Assembly: GCF_017313765.1 (NCBI RefSeq)
Contig: NZ_JAFLNC010000002.1
Span: 620,001 to 684,000, forward strand
Origin: Sneathiella sedimenti
Lineage (GTDB): Bacteria > Pseudomonadota > Alphaproteobacteria > Sneathiellales > Sneathiellaceae
Direction: 5' to 3'
DNA length: 64,000 nucleotides
The notes beneath the pieces are model-generated. The model ran no database searches. It was not told the DNA's origin and was given only the letters and a program-made list of their open reading frames with translations. A program made the translations under genes and the position numbers. Numbering within the stretch: the first letter of the stretch is position 1; the number at the start of each line of letters is the position of its first letter. Below, in pieces: positions 48,777-58,785 of the stretch.

Positions 48777-49781
48777 ATGCGTAAAGCATTAATGGTCGCG
48801 GCTGCGACCGCTATTTTGGTGGCATCGGGTTCCGTGGCTAATGCTGCATGTGACTCAGGTGAGATTGTTATTAAATTCGCCCATGTGACGAATACGGACA
48901 AGCATCCGAAGGGGATTGCCGCCAGCCTCTTGCAGCAGCGGGTGAATGACGAGATGCAGGGCAAGGCCTGCATGGAAGTGTATCCGAACTCGACCCTCTA
49001 TAATGACGACAAGGTCCTGGAAGCGTTGCTGAACGGCGATGTCCAGCTCGCCGCGCCGTCACTCTCCAAGTTCGAGCAGTTCACCAAGCAGTTCCGTATC
49101 TTCGACCTGCCGTTCATGTTCAAGGACATCAACGCGGTGGATGCCTTCCAGAACTCTGACACCGGTCAGGCGATGAAGGAAAGCATGACCAAGCGCGGCC
49201 TGCTCGGCCTGGCGTTTTGGCATAATGGCATGAAGCAGTTCTCGGCCAACAAGCCGCTGATCTCGCCGAAGGATGCCGAAGGGCTGAAGTTCCGCGTACA
49301 ATCCTCTGACGTGCTGGTCGCGCAGATGGACGCTCTCGGGGCAAACCCCCAGAAGATGGCCTTCTCCGAAGTCTATGGCGCGCTTCAGCAGGGCACCGTG
49401 AACGGACAGGAAAACACCTGGTCGAATATCTATGGCCAGAAATTCTTTGAAGTTCAGGATGGCACGACCGAAACGAACCACGGCGTGATCGACTATCTTC
49501 TCGTCACCTCGACGGAATTCTGGGACGGTCTTCCTGATGACATTCGTACACAGCTTGATACGATCATCAAGGAAGTGACAGAAACCCGGAATGCGGAATC
49601 CACCAAGGTCAATGACGAAGCCAAGCAGGCGATCATTGCCGCCGGTGGTGTTGTCCGTACCCTGACGCCGGAACAGCGGCAGGAATGGGTTGATGCGATG
49701 AAGCCGGTCTGGAGCAAGTTCGAGGCCGATGTTGGCGCCGACAACATTGCCGAGGCACAGAAGTTCAATATGACCAACTAA
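48777..49781 (+). CDS. dctP: TRAP transporter substrate-binding protein, C4-dicarboxylate type
   Basis: The 334-residue protein has a signal peptide cleaved after NAA(C) near residue 24. DctP features are IKFAHVTNTDKHPKG, the Arg-containing substrate motif LKFRVQSSDVL and GQENTWSNIYGQKFFEVQD. It binds C4-dicarboxylates such as succinate, malate and fumarate in the periplasm. It is followed by dctQ and dctM in one operon, with a stable hairpin after it. Confidence 0.93.
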   Translation: MRKALMVAAATAILVASGSVANAACDSGEIVIKFAHVTNTDKHPKGIAASLLQQRVNDEMQGKACMEVYPNSTLYNDDKVLEALLNGDVQLAAPSLSKFEQFTKQFRIFDLPFMFKDINAVDAFQNSDTGQAMKESMTKRGLLGLAFWHNGMKQFSANKPLISPKDAEGLKFRVQSSDVLVAQMDALGANPQKMAFSEVYGALQQGTVNGQENTWSNIYGQKFFEVQDGTTETNHGVIDYLLVTSTEFWDGLPDDIRTQLDTIIKEVTETRNAESTKVNDEAKQAIIAAGGVVRTLTPEQRQEWVDAMKPVWSKFEADVGADNIAEAQKFNMTN

Positions 49782-49793
49782 GGTTGGTAATCC

Positions 49794-49822
49794 GCTGGCG
49801 CGGATAAGGGAGCCGCGCCAGC
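49794..49822 (+). other. intercistronic hairpin between dctP and dctQ
   Basis: GCTGGCGCGG (49794-49803) and CCGCGCCAGC (49813-49822) form a perfect 10-bp stem with a 9-nt loop. No U-run follows. Such hairpins often stabilise the upstream mRNA or cause partial termination, giving more binding protein than membrane subunits. Confidence 0.6.
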
Positions 49823-49853
49823 CACTTATCGCGTAGCTGACAGGGGAGGGGTC

Positions 49854-50534
49854 ATGTCGGGACACACGCCGCGCCGGACGCGCACTTTCATCGATCGCCT
49901 TGAAGAGACTTTACTCGCGATCATTCTGGGACTGATGACCCTGGTCACCTTCGCCAATGTGGTTGCCCGCTACGTTTTCAACTCCAATATCCTCTGGGGC
50001 CTGGAAGTCACGTCGATCCTGTTCGCCTGGCTGGTGCTGCTTGGCGTCAGCTATTGCGTCAAGGTCACGGCGCATCTCGGCGTCGATGCGATCGTCAGCC
50101 TCCTCTCGCCGCCGGTCCGAAAAGCCTGCACCCTGATTGCCGTGACGCTATGCCTGATCTACGCTTTCCTGCTGCTTAAGGGCGGCTGGGATTTCTGGGC
50201 GAATTTCGCCAATCTCCCGGCGACGACCGGGCGCTGGTTCCCGACCGGATTCCAGGAAAAATTCCTTGCCAAGGGCTGGTATGAGACGAACGACGTCTTC
50301 ATGCCGGATATGTTCCAGTTTATGAGCCACTGGTTCAATGATGGGGAAAGGTATGAGAAAATCCCCCGCCTGATCCCCTATGTCATGCTGCCCGTCGGCA
50401 TGGCGCTGTTACTGTTCCGCTTCTTGCAGGCCGGCTGGGCCGTCTATACGGGCAAGCAGTCGCTGGTCATTGTCAGCCATGAAGCCGAAGAAGCGGTTGA
50501 GGAAGCCGCCGCCAAAGCCGAGCGGGAGGAATAG
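49854..50534 (+). CDS. dctQ: TRAP transporter small membrane subunit
   Basis: The 226-residue DctQ has four membrane helices. The first pair begins ETLLAIILGLMTLVTFANVVARYVF, split here for length. A long polar insert separates helices 3 and 4 (FANLPATTGRWFPTGF to FMSHWFNDGERYEK). This enlarged form is close in size to the Rhodobacter DctQ, which supports C4-dicarboxylate specificity. It starts 72 bp after dctP and is 3 bp before dctM. Confidence 0.92.
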   Translation: MSGHTPRRTRTFIDRLEETLLAIILGLMTLVTFANVVARYVFNSNILWGLEVTSILFAWLVLLGVSYCVKVTAHLGVDAIVSLLSPPVRKACTLIAVTLCLIYAFLLLKGGWDFWANFANLPATTGRWFPTGFQEKFLAKGWYETNDVFMPDMFQFMSHWFNDGERYEKIPRLIPYVMLPVGMALLLFRFLQAGWAVYTGKQSLVIVSHEAEEAVEEAAAKAEREE

Positions 50535-50537
50535 TCG

Positions 50538-51911
50538 ATGGAAATTGTCCTGCTGTTTGCCATTATCATCGGCCTTCTGGTGCTGGGGGTTCCCATTGCC
50601 ATTGCGCTGGGGTTGAGCTCGATTGTGTTCCTGCTGTCCGCGTCGGACAGTTCGCTCGCCTCCGTCGCGCAGACGCTTTACGAGGCCATGGCCGGGCATT
50701 ATACGCTGCTGGCCATCCCGTTCTTCATTCTGGCCTCGAGTTTCATGTCGACGGGCGGGGTGGCCAAGCGCATCATCCGTTTCTCGATCGCGATTGTCGG
50801 GCATTTCAGCGGCGGCCTCGCCATTGCCGGGGTGTTCGCCTGCATGATGTTCGCCGCGCTCTCGGGCTCGAGCCCCGCAACCGTGGTTGCCATCGGCTCC
50901 ATCGTGATCGCCGGGATGACCCAGGTCGGCTACAAGAAGGATTTCGCCGCCGGGATCATCTGTAACGCGGGGACTCTCGGAATCCTGATCCCGCCGTCTA
51001 TCGTGATGGTGGTCTATGCGGCGGCAACGGATGTGTCGGTCGGGCGGATGTTCCTGGCGGGCGTGATCCCGGGGCTGCTAGCCGGTTTGATGCTGATGGT
51101 CGGCATTTATATTGCGGCGAAATACAAGGGCCTGCCGAAAGGCGACTGGCTGGGCTGGGGCGAGGTACTGTCCTCCGCGCGCGACGCCGGCTGGGGCCTG
51201 TTCCTGATCGTGATCATTCTCGGCGGTATCTATGGCGGGGTCTTCACCCCGACGGAAGCAGCCGCGGTGGCGTCCGTCTATGCCTTCCTGATTGCCAATT
51301 TCATTTATTGCGACATGGGCCCGCTGCATCGGGAGGGGCAGGACTCGATCCCCCTCTGGCGGAATCCCCAGGCCCTGATCACCGTGTTCTTTCACAAGGA
51401 CACCCGCGACACCCTGTTCGAGGCGGGCAAGCTGACCGTCACCCTGATGTTCATCATCGCCAACGCGCTGATCCTGAAACATGTGCTGACCGACGAGCAG
51501 ATCCCCCAGCAGATCGCCGGCGCGATGCTCGATGCGGGCTTCAACTGGTGGGTATTCCTGATTATCGTCAATATCATCCTGCTGATCGGCGGGCAGTTTA
51601 TGGAGCCGTCAGGCCTCATCGTGATTGTCGCGCCACTGGTCTTCCCGATCGCCATCGAGCTCGGGATTGATCCCATCCATCTCGGCATCATCATGGTGGT
51701 GAATATGGAGATCGGGATGATCACGCCCCCGGTGGGGCTGAACCTCTTCGTCACCTCGGGCATTGCGGGGATGCCGATCATGCGTGTGGTGAAAGCCGCG
51801 CTGCCGTGGCTCGGAATCCTGTTCGTCTTCCTGATCATGGTGACCTATATCCCGTTCCTCTCGACCTGGCTGCCGACGACCTTTATGGGGCCGGAGCTCG
51901 TGATCAGATAA
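50538..51911 (+). CDS. dctM: TRAP transporter large membrane subunit
   Basis: The 457-residue DctM has about 12 membrane segments. Motifs include FFILASSFMSTGGVAKRII, ALSGSSPATVVAIGSI and the late GMITPPVGLNLFVTSGIAGMP. It forms the sodium-driven channel with DctQ. The three-gene order dctPQM is complete. No dctSR sensor-regulator pair is nearby, so control is unclear. Confidence 0.94.
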   Translation: MEIVLLFAIIIGLLVLGVPIAIALGLSSIVFLLSASDSSLASVAQTLYEAMAGHYTLLAIPFFILASSFMSTGGVAKRIIRFSIAIVGHFSGGLAIAGVFACMMFAALSGSSPATVVAIGSIVIAGMTQVGYKKDFAAGIICNAGTLGILIPPSIVMVVYAAATDVSVGRMFLAGVIPGLLAGLMLMVGIYIAAKYKGLPKGDWLGWGEVLSSARDAGWGLFLIVIILGGIYGGVFTPTEAAAVASVYAFLIANFIYCDMGPLHREGQDSIPLWRNPQALITVFFHKDTRDTLFEAGKLTVTLMFIIANALILKHVLTDEQIPQQIAGAMLDAGFNWWVFLIIVNIILLIGGQFMEPSGLIVIVAPLVFPIAIELGIDPIHLGIIMVVNMEIGMITPPVGLNLFVTSGIAGMPIMRVVKAALPWLGILFVFLIMVTYIPFLSTWLPTTFMGPELVIR

Positions 51912-52117
51912 CGGCAGCGCGATCACCTCTCGTGAGGCACGCTGTGGCCCTTTTCCGGAGTCCGGGCGATTCTCTATCTTGTGGATAACTCCTAAATCAT
52001 ACCAAATATAGGGGGTTACGGCTAATATTTGTGAAATTCGTCGAAATAATTTGCGAAATTTTCCGAATTGACTCAGTATAGCCGCCACAGGGAATAGTAA
52101 GTGTAAGCGTCAGTACT

Positions 52118-54379
52118 ATGGCACCATCAGTTGAAGGTCAAACGCCGACACTGTCGGCGGCAAGAAATACCCGGCAAGCGAGCCAGGCAACCGCCCGGAA
52201 GGTTCTGCTTGTTTCCATAAATATTCCAAAGAATGATGATCCCTATGGTTCGCTCGACACCTTTGTGTTCGGGCATCTGCCGGTTGTCTTCCTGATCGCG
52301 GAGAGTGCGACGGAGGCGACCAAGATGCTGGAGGCGCATCCGGATATCGCCGTGCTGATCATCGACGTGTCCGGGGAGAAGCAGGAGACCGGCCTTGCGC
52401 TGGTCGATAAATTGCGCGGGGAACTGGGTAACAAGCTCATTCGTATTGTGCTGCTGGGCGAAGCCGCGGAAACGGGCGGGGCGCAGAACCGCTTCCTCAA
52501 TTATGACGTCAGCGACTATCGCGATGTCGCCGCCATCAATCTGCCCAAGCTCTTCACCAGCCTCACCATCGCGCTGCAATCCTTCGAGCGGCTGATCTCG
52601 GAAGAGGACAGCAAGCAGTCCCTGCAAACCATCCTAGATATCACCAAGGAACTCTACGGCGTTCGCTCGGTCGAGGATTTCTGCCTGACGATCCTCACGC
52701 AGCTGCAGGTGATCTGCAAGAATGTCGAAGATTGCTTCTTCGCCATACCCAATGAACATTCCGGAGAACTTTCCGTGACGGCGGGCAAGGGGCATTATTT
52801 CGCCGCCAAGAAACAGCGGGTCTCGGAGGTTGTGGGAGAGCACCTGTATGAAATGATCCTTGCCGCGACAGTCGGGCGGCAGAATGTCTTTGAGGACGCG
52901 GTCAGTATCCTCTGCATCTCGCAGGAGGAAAAACTGAAAGGGGTGGTGGTGCTGGAAAACCGTGCACCGCTCACCTTCCTGGAGACGCGACAGATGGAGC
53001 TGATCTGCGCCAATATCACCCTCGGTCTCGAGAATGCCGATATGTTCGAGGAGATCAAGCGGCTCGCCTTTAATGACAGCCTGACCGGCCTCGACAGCCG
53101 GGCGAAATTCCGGACCGATGTTCAGGCGCATATCGAGCGGGTGGCGAAGCCCGAAAAGCGGCGCCTCGCCGTGGTGCAGTTCACGCTGGAACATCTGCCG
53201 GAGCTGAATATCGCGCTCGGCCATGACGCAGGGGACGAGTTGATCCAGTTTGTCTCTGAACAGCTGACAACCCTGTTCCCGGAGGCCATATCGCTGGCGC
53301 GCACCTCGGGCAACGGGTTCGGCCTGTGCCTGCCGTACAAGAAAACGCGGGAGCTCAAGCAGATTCCGAAGACCATTCACCGCCTGTTCGAGCATGGCCC
53401 GTCCACGCGGGAGAATATCCCGCATATCAGCCCGCGGATCGGCCTTGCCATCTACCCGGATGATGCGGACAACGCGACCGCGCTCTGGCGCAACACCAAT
53501 ATCGCGCTGTCCAACCTCAAGGTGCGGAACGGCTCCTACTTCTGCTTCTACAACAGCGCCATCGCCAATGACATCAATGCCCGCGTCGAGATGAACAATG
53601 CGCTGCGCACAGGGATCATGCGCAAGGATCTGTCGCTGTCCTACCAGCCGCAGATCGACCTGGAAAGCGGCTCGGTGATCGGGGTTGAGGCGCTGATCCG
53701 CTGGCAGCGGGACGGGGGGCAGTTCGTGGCGCCCAATGATTTTATCCCGGTCGCGGAAAGCTCCGGCCTGATTGCCCCGATTAGTGAATGGGTGCTGGTC
53801 GAGGCCTGCCGGCAGCGCAAGGAATGGCTCGATCAGGGGGGCGATAATTTCCGCGTCGCGGTTAACCTGTCACTCTCGATCTTCCAGAATGACGATTTTG
53901 TCGACCTGATCCGGAAGACCCTCAACGAGACGGGCTGTCCGCCCCGTCTGCTGGAGCTGGAAGTCACCGAGAGCGTGATCATGGAAAACCCGAAGCAGAC
54001 CCTGCAGAACTTCCTGGAGCTTCAGGGACTCGGTGTCAGCTTTGCCATTGACGATTTCGGCACCGGCTATTCCTCGCTCGCCTATCTGCGGCAGTTGCCG
54101 GTTTCCGCACTCAAGATCGACAAGACCTTTATCGACGGCCTGACAGAGAATGTCGATGATGCCGCCATTGCCCAGACCGTTATCTCGCTGGGCCGCAGCC
54201 TCGGCATGAAGGTGCTTGCCGAGGGGGTCGAGACTATGGAGCAGGTGGAGTTCCTCTGGTCCGCCCAGTGTCATCAGGCGCAGGGCTTCCTGTTCTCGCG
54301 GCCGGTCGAGGCGGCGGCGGTGATGCCCTATATCCGCAATCCCGGTCGCCCCGGATTCCGGCAGAAAAACCTATTTTAG
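52118..54379 (+). CDS. c-di-GMP phosphodiesterase (EAL) with degenerate GGDEF and receiver-like/DUF3369 N-terminus
   Basis: The 753-residue soluble protein begins with a receiver-like domain (about 28-140) and a DUF3369-like region (about 150-320, EDSKQSLQTILDITKELYG). Its GGDEF domain reads SGNGF instead of GGDEF and is inactive for synthesis. The EAL domain retains EALIRW, ELEVTES, IDDFGTG, KIDKTFI and AEGVET, so c-di-GMP hydrolysis is expected. Signal input could be phosphorylation or ligand binding. It overlaps the convergent gene by 9 bp. Confidence 0.92.
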   Translation: MAPSVEGQTPTLSAARNTRQASQATARKVLLVSINIPKNDDPYGSLDTFVFGHLPVVFLIAESATEATKMLEAHPDIAVLIIDVSGEKQETGLALVDKLRGELGNKLIRIVLLGEAAETGGAQNRFLNYDVSDYRDVAAINLPKLFTSLTIALQSFERLISEEDSKQSLQTILDITKELYGVRSVEDFCLTILTQLQVICKNVEDCFFAIPNEHSGELSVTAGKGHYFAAKKQRVSEVVGEHLYEMILAATVGRQNVFEDAVSILCISQEEKLKGVVVLENRAPLTFLETRQMELICANITLGLENADMFEEIKRLAFNDSLTGLDSRAKFRTDVQAHIERVAKPEKRRLAVVQFTLEHLPELNIALGHDAGDELIQFVSEQLTTLFPEAISLARTSGNGFGLCLPYKKTRELKQIPKTIHRLFEHGPSTRENIPHISPRIGLAIYPDDADNATALWRNTNIALSNLKVRNGSYFCFYNSAIANDINARVEMNNALRTGIMRKDLSLSYQPQIDLESGSVIGVEALIRWQRDGGQFVAPNDFIPVAESSGLIAPISEWVLVEACRQRKEWLDQGGDNFRVAVNLSLSIFQNDDFVDLIRKTLNETGCPPRLLELEVTESVIMENPKQTLQNFLELQGLGVSFAIDDFGTGYSSLAYLRQLPVSALKIDKTFIDGLTENVDDAAIAQTVISLGRSLGMKVLAEGVETMEQVEFLWSAQCHQAQGFLFSRPVEAAAVMPYIRNPGRPGFRQKNLF

Positions 54380-55774
54380 CAGCTTGCCGGGGTTCATGAT
54401 CCCGTCGGGATCGAACGCCTTCTTGATCCGCCGCATCAGGTCAATCTCGATTGCCTGCTTGTAATGCACAAGGTCGTCCGCCTTGAGCCGTCCGATGCCA
54501 TGCTCGGCACTGATCGAGCCGCGCATGCTGACAGCGATATCATGGACGGCGCGGCTGACCTCCTCCCAGTGAGAGAGATACTCCTCCCGGCCCATGTCCT
54601 TGGGCTGCATCGGGTTGTAATGCACATTGCCGTCGCCGATATGGCCGAAAACCACCGAGCGGAACGTCGGGACAATCTTGCCGACGGCGACATCGGCCTC
54701 GCGGATGAAGTCGGCAAAGCGCGAGACGGGAACGGAGATATCATGCTTGATGCTGCCGCCCTCGGGCTTCTGCGCGGCGGAGATTTCCTCGCGCAGGCGC
54801 CACAGATGCTGTTGCTGCGCCTCGCTCGCGGGGACCACGGCGTCGAGCACGATTTCCTTCTCGAAGGCGGCCTCGAGGATACTTTCCATCAGTTCCTTCA
54901 ACTCCGGTGTCGCGCTGGAGGAGAGCTCGACCAGAATATGCCAGTCATAGCGTGCGGGCATCGGGTCGGTGAAATCCGGCACATGCCGCATGACCATATC
55001 AACGCAATAGCGCGAGATCAGCTCGATCGCCGTCACCTGGTCACCGCTCATGGCGCGGGCAAGGCTCAGGAACTCAATTGCCGCCTCAACAGACGGCACA
55101 GCGGCAAGCGCCACCTGTTGGTACGTTGGCTTGGGATACATTTTCACCACTGCGCCCGTGACTATCCCGAGAGTGCCTTCTGCGCCGATAAAGAGCTGCT
55201 TGATGTCATAGCCGGTATTGTCCTTGCGCAGGCCCGTGAGGCCGTCCCAGATCTGCCCGTCGGGCAGCACGACTTCCAGTCCGAGCACTTGCTCCCGCGT
55301 ATTGCCGTAATGCAGGACCTGCACGCCGCCCGCGTTGGTGGAGATATTACCACCGATCTGGCAGCTTCCTTCGGAGCCAATCCGGAGCGGGAAGATAAAG
55401 CCATTGTCCTCCGCGACCTCCTGCAGATTGGCGAGGATGCAGCCCGCATCGACAGTAAGCGTGCCGTTCAGCCGGTCAACCTCCCGCACGCTGTTCATCC
55501 GCGAGACCGAGAGGATAATCTCGTCCCCGCCGGTGAAGGGGATGGAGCCGCCGACAAGGCTGGTGTTCCCGGCCTGCGGGACCAGCGGGGTTTTGGTCTC
55601 GGCACAGAGCTTGACGATGGCGGCGACTTCCTCGGTCGTCTTCGGCTGCACCACCGCCCGGGCGCGCCCGACGAACTTGTCGCGCCACTCGACGACGAAA
55701 GCCTGCATATCGGCTTCTTTGGTGATGACATATTTCTCGCCGACGATGGCTTTCATTTTTTCTATTAGTGTCAT
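54371..55774 (-). CDS. FAD-binding oxidase, GlcD/D-2-hydroxyacid dehydrogenase type
   Basis: The 467-residue PCMH-fold flavoprotein shows LVPQAGNTSLVGGSIP and CQIGGNISTNAGGVQV for FAD, IGAEGTLGIVTGAVVKMYP, and the C-terminal VFGHIGDGNVHYN with SAEHGIGRLK. These are typical of GlcD and D-2-hydroxyglutarate/D-lactate dehydrogenases, which oxidise D-2-hydroxyacids and pass electrons on. Its start overlaps the Sua5 gene stop by 4 bp, so the two share an operon, though their functions seem unrelated. Confidence 0.92.
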   Translation of the reverse strand: MTLIEKMKAIVGEKYVITKEADMQAFVVEWRDKFVGRARAVVQPKTTEEVAAIVKLCAETKTPLVPQAGNTSLVGGSIPFTGGDEIILSVSRMNSVREVDRLNGTLTVDAGCILANLQEVAEDNGFIFPLRIGSEGSCQIGGNISTNAGGVQVLHYGNTREQVLGLEVVLPDGQIWDGLTGLRKDNTGYDIKQLFIGAEGTLGIVTGAVVKMYPKPTYQQVALAAVPSVEAAIEFLSLARAMSGDQVTAIELISRYCVDMVMRHVPDFTDPMPARYDWHILVELSSSATPELKELMESILEAAFEKEIVLDAVVPASEAQQQHLWRLREEISAAQKPEGGSIKHDISVPVSRFADFIREADVAVGKIVPTFRSVVFGHIGDGNVHYNPMQPKDMGREEYLSHWEEVSRAVHDIAVSMRGSISAEHGIGRLKADDLVHYKQAIEIDLMRRIKKAFDPDGIMNPGKLLK

Positions 55775-56739
55775 GTGCCTACCGTTTCCTTTTCGTGCTT
55801 GGGGGCTGCCGCGCGGCGCAGCCGATCATTGATGGCGACGCCCAGCCCGACCTCCGGGATCGGGCCGACGGCAATGCGCGTGAACTTCATCTCGTCGAGA
55901 AAATGCAGCGCCGAGAAGAGAAGCGCCGTCGCCTCGGTCAGGTCGCCGTTGACGCTCAAATTCACGTCCGCGATGGCGTCATAGTCGCGCCCGAAGGCAA
56001 GATAGGCCTCGCCGGGTTCCTTCGTCGTCGCGTTGAGCCTGACCGCCGCGTTGGGCGCATAGTGGCTGAGCAGCATGCCCGGGCTTGGCGTGGTGCCATC
56101 GGCGGTGTGGGAAAGAACCGGACCGACCGACGCCTCCAGCGCCTCCTGCGTGATGCCGCCCGGACGGAGGAGGACGGGCTCTCCCTTATCGGAGAATCCC
56201 ACCACCGTGCTTTCCACCCCGACGGGGCAGGATCCGCCATCCAGCACGCCGGCGATTCTGCCCGCGAGCCCGTCAATCACATGCTGCGCCTTGGTCGGGC
56301 TGATCCCGCCCGATGGATTGGCGCTCGGCGCGGCGAGGGGGCGGTCGCAGCATTTCAGGAACTCAAGCGCGAGTTTATGGCCCGGCACGCGGATGGCCAG
56401 CGTGTCCAGCCCCGCACTCGCAAGCCTGGAGACAGGACAGCCTTCCACGCGTGGCAAGACGAGGGTGAGGGCACCCGGCCAGAAGGTCGCGGCGAGCCGT
56501 TCCGCCGTGCCATTGAAGGTGACATATTCCTTTGCTTTCGCAAGGGAGGGGACATGGACAATCAACGGGTTAAAGCTCGGCCGGCCCTTGGCCTCGTAAA
56601 TTGAGGCAACGGCGCGATCGTTCGTTGCATCGGCGCCAAGGCCATAAACCGTCTCGGTCGCAAAGGCGACAAGCTTACCGGCGCGAATTTCCGTCGCGGC
56701 CTCCTGTAATCCGTTCTTGTCCGTTTTAAATATTTTCAT
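55771..56739 (-). CDS. tsaC: L-threonylcarbamoyladenylate synthase (Sua5 type)
   Basis: The 322-residue protein has both Sua5 domains: the YrdC catalytic domain (about 10-200, FATETVYGLGADATND, KGRPSFNPLIVHV, APSANPSGGISPT) and the C-terminal Sua5 domain (about 215-310). It makes threonylcarbamoyl-AMP for the universal tRNA t6A37 modification. It is the first gene of a pair with the GlcD-like oxidase and is divergent from the acyl-CoA dehydrogenase. Confidence 0.94.
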   Translation of the reverse strand: MKIFKTDKNGLQEAATEIRAGKLVAFATETVYGLGADATNDRAVASIYEAKGRPSFNPLIVHVPSLAKAKEYVTFNGTAERLAATFWPGALTLVLPRVEGCPVSRLASAGLDTLAIRVPGHKLALEFLKCCDRPLAAPSANPSGGISPTKAQHVIDGLAGRIAGVLDGGSCPVGVESTVVGFSDKGEPVLLRPGGITQEALEASVGPVLSHTADGTTPSPGMLLSHYAPNAAVRLNATTKEPGEAYLAFGRDYDAIADVNLSVNGDLTEATALLFSALHFLDEMKFTRIAVGPIPEVGLGVAINDRLRRAAAPKHEKETVGT

Positions 56740-56893
56740 CGTCCATCATAATTCTGCGCTTTGCTGCCGCGAGTTTACCCGATTGCGTTTCATCGTCGAT
56801 AGGCTTTCCCTGACGCGAAAGTCTTTTTTCTCATCGCGGGATATGTCATAACATTCTTGAGCTAAGAATAACCATTTTATAAGAGGTACCTCT

Positions 56894-58693
56894 ATGGCTG
56901 AATATAGCGCCCCCCTCAAAGATATGCGCTTTGTTCTGGATAATATCGCCGACCTTGCCTCCCTGTCCAAGCTGGAAGGGTATGAGCATGCGGAATCGGA
57001 TGTTGTCGACGCAGTGCTGGAGGAAGCCGGAAAATTCGCCGCCAATGTCCTCTCGCCGCTGAACAAGCCGGGCGACCTGCAGGGCTCTCACGTCACGGAC
57101 GGGGTAGTGACCACGCCGGATGGCTGGAAGGACGCCTATGCCGGTTTTGTCGAGGGCGGCTGGAACGGCATTTCCGCACCGGAGGAATATGACGGGGGCG
57201 GCCTGCCCAGCGCGGTCTCGCTGGCGACGGTGGAAATGTGGAACTCCGCCAACCTCGGGTTTGCGCTCTGCCCGCTGCTCACACAAGGCGCGATCGAGAG
57301 CATCATCGCCCATGGCACGAAAGAACAGCAGGACAAGTATCTCAAGAAACTCGTGAGCGGGGAATGGACCGCGACCATGAACCTGACCGAATCCCAGGCC
57401 GGATCGGACGTTGGCGCGCTCCGCACGAAGGCGGAACCGGCGGATGACGGGAGCTGGCGGATTTCGGGGCAGAAGATCTTCATCACCTATGGCGACCACG
57501 AGATGAGCGAGAATATCATTCATTTGGTGCTGGCCCGGACGCCCGGTGCCCCGGCCGGTACGCGCGGTATCTCCCTCTTTATCGTGCCGAAATACCTCGT
57601 CAATGATGACGGTACGCTGGGGGAGCGGAACGATCTTAAATGCGTCTCGCTTGAGGAAAAAATCGGCATTCATGCAAGCCCGACGGCGGTGATGTCTTAC
57701 GGCGATAACGGCAATTGCGTCGGTTATCTGCTGGGGGCGGAGAACAAGGGCATGGCCTGCATGTTCACTATGATGAACAGCGCCCGCCTCGGTGTCGGTG
57801 TACAGGGCCTCGCCGTCGCGGAACGCGCCTACCAGCAGGCGGTCGACTATGCCCGCGATCGCAAGCAGGGACAGGCGCCCGGCATGCCGAAGGGCGAGAT
57901 GACGCCGATTATCCATCATGCGGATGTGCGGCGGATGCTGATGACCATGCGCGCGAATATCGAGGCGATGCGCTGCCTGATCTACCTGAACGGCGCCTGC
58001 CTTGACCGGGCGCATCACGGCCCCGATGCGGAGACCCGCGAGACTGCCATGGGCATGGCTGAACTGCTGACGCCGCTGTCAAAAAGCTGGTGCACCGACC
58101 TTGGGGTGGAGATGGCCTCGATCGCGGTGCAGGTACATGGCGGCATGGGCTTTATCGAGGAAACCGGCGTTGGCCAATATTACCGAGATGCCCGTATCCT
58201 GCCGATCTACGAGGGGACGAACGGCATTCAGGCGCTCGACCTGGTGGGGCGCAAGCTCGGCCTCCGGGGCGGGGAGCCGGTGAAGAACATGTTCGCCGAT
58301 ATGCAGGAGACGGTGAAGGGTTTGGCGGCGGCGGGGGACGAGATGACGGCAATGTCACTGCAGCTCAACCTCGCGGTGTCGGCACTAAAGGACGCGACCG
58401 ACTGGCTCTATGGCAATGCGCCGAATGATCCGCACGCGGCCCCGGCGGGCGCAACGCCCTATCTTCGCATGTTCGCGACTACCGTCGGCGCGCATCTGCT
58501 TGGCCGTTCCGCCCTGAAGGCGAGAGCATTGCTGAACGACGGGGCGGCGGATGCGGAATTCCTGAAAGCTAAGATTATCACTGCCCGCTTCTTCATGGGA
58601 CAGATCCTGCCGACGGCGACGGCGCTGCTCGGCCCGGTGACTGCGGGTGCGGAAACCCTGTTTGCGATTGACGAGGAACTGCTCTCCGCCTGA
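56894..58693 (+). CDS. large acyl-CoA dehydrogenase with C-terminal extension (DmdC/FadE-like)
   Basis: The 599-residue protein belongs to the long acyl-CoA dehydrogenase group. It shows TATMNLTESQAGSDVGALR, ISGQKIFITYGDHE and the catalytic Glu region LPIYEGTNGIQALD, plus a C-terminal extension of about 150 residues. Relatives are annotated as 3-methylmercaptopropionyl-CoA dehydrogenase (DmdC) or broad acyl-CoA dehydrogenases; sequence alone does not choose. It heads a cluster with an MBL hydrolase, an enoyl-CoA hydratase and an SDR. Confidence 0.9.
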   Translation: MAEYSAPLKDMRFVLDNIADLASLSKLEGYEHAESDVVDAVLEEAGKFAANVLSPLNKPGDLQGSHVTDGVVTTPDGWKDAYAGFVEGGWNGISAPEEYDGGGLPSAVSLATVEMWNSANLGFALCPLLTQGAIESIIAHGTKEQQDKYLKKLVSGEWTATMNLTESQAGSDVGALRTKAEPADDGSWRISGQKIFITYGDHEMSENIIHLVLARTPGAPAGTRGISLFIVPKYLVNDDGTLGERNDLKCVSLEEKIGIHASPTAVMSYGDNGNCVGYLLGAENKGMACMFTMMNSARLGVGVQGLAVAERAYQQAVDYARDRKQGQAPGMPKGEMTPIIHHADVRRMLMTMRANIEAMRCLIYLNGACLDRAHHGPDAETRETAMGMAELLTPLSKSWCTDLGVEMASIAVQVHGGMGFIEETGVGQYYRDARILPIYEGTNGIQALDLVGRKLGLRGGEPVKNMFADMQETVKGLAAAGDEMTAMSLQLNLAVSALKDATDWLYGNAPNDPHAAPAGATPYLRMFATTVGAHLLGRSALKARALLNDGAADAEFLKAKIITARFFMGQILPTATALLGPVTAGAETLFAIDEELLSA

Positions 58694-58785
58694 TCGGGGT
58701 GGCGGATTTGATGTTAAAGTAAACGTAAAATACAATAACAAGAGCGGCGGGTGCCCTGCCCAGCCGCCACTAGGACGAGTACCGC

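Noticed and set aside
54464-55768. Plus-strand frame across the GlcD-like oxidase gene
   Set aside because: Composition typical of antisense frames; the opposite strand has FAD-binding motifs.
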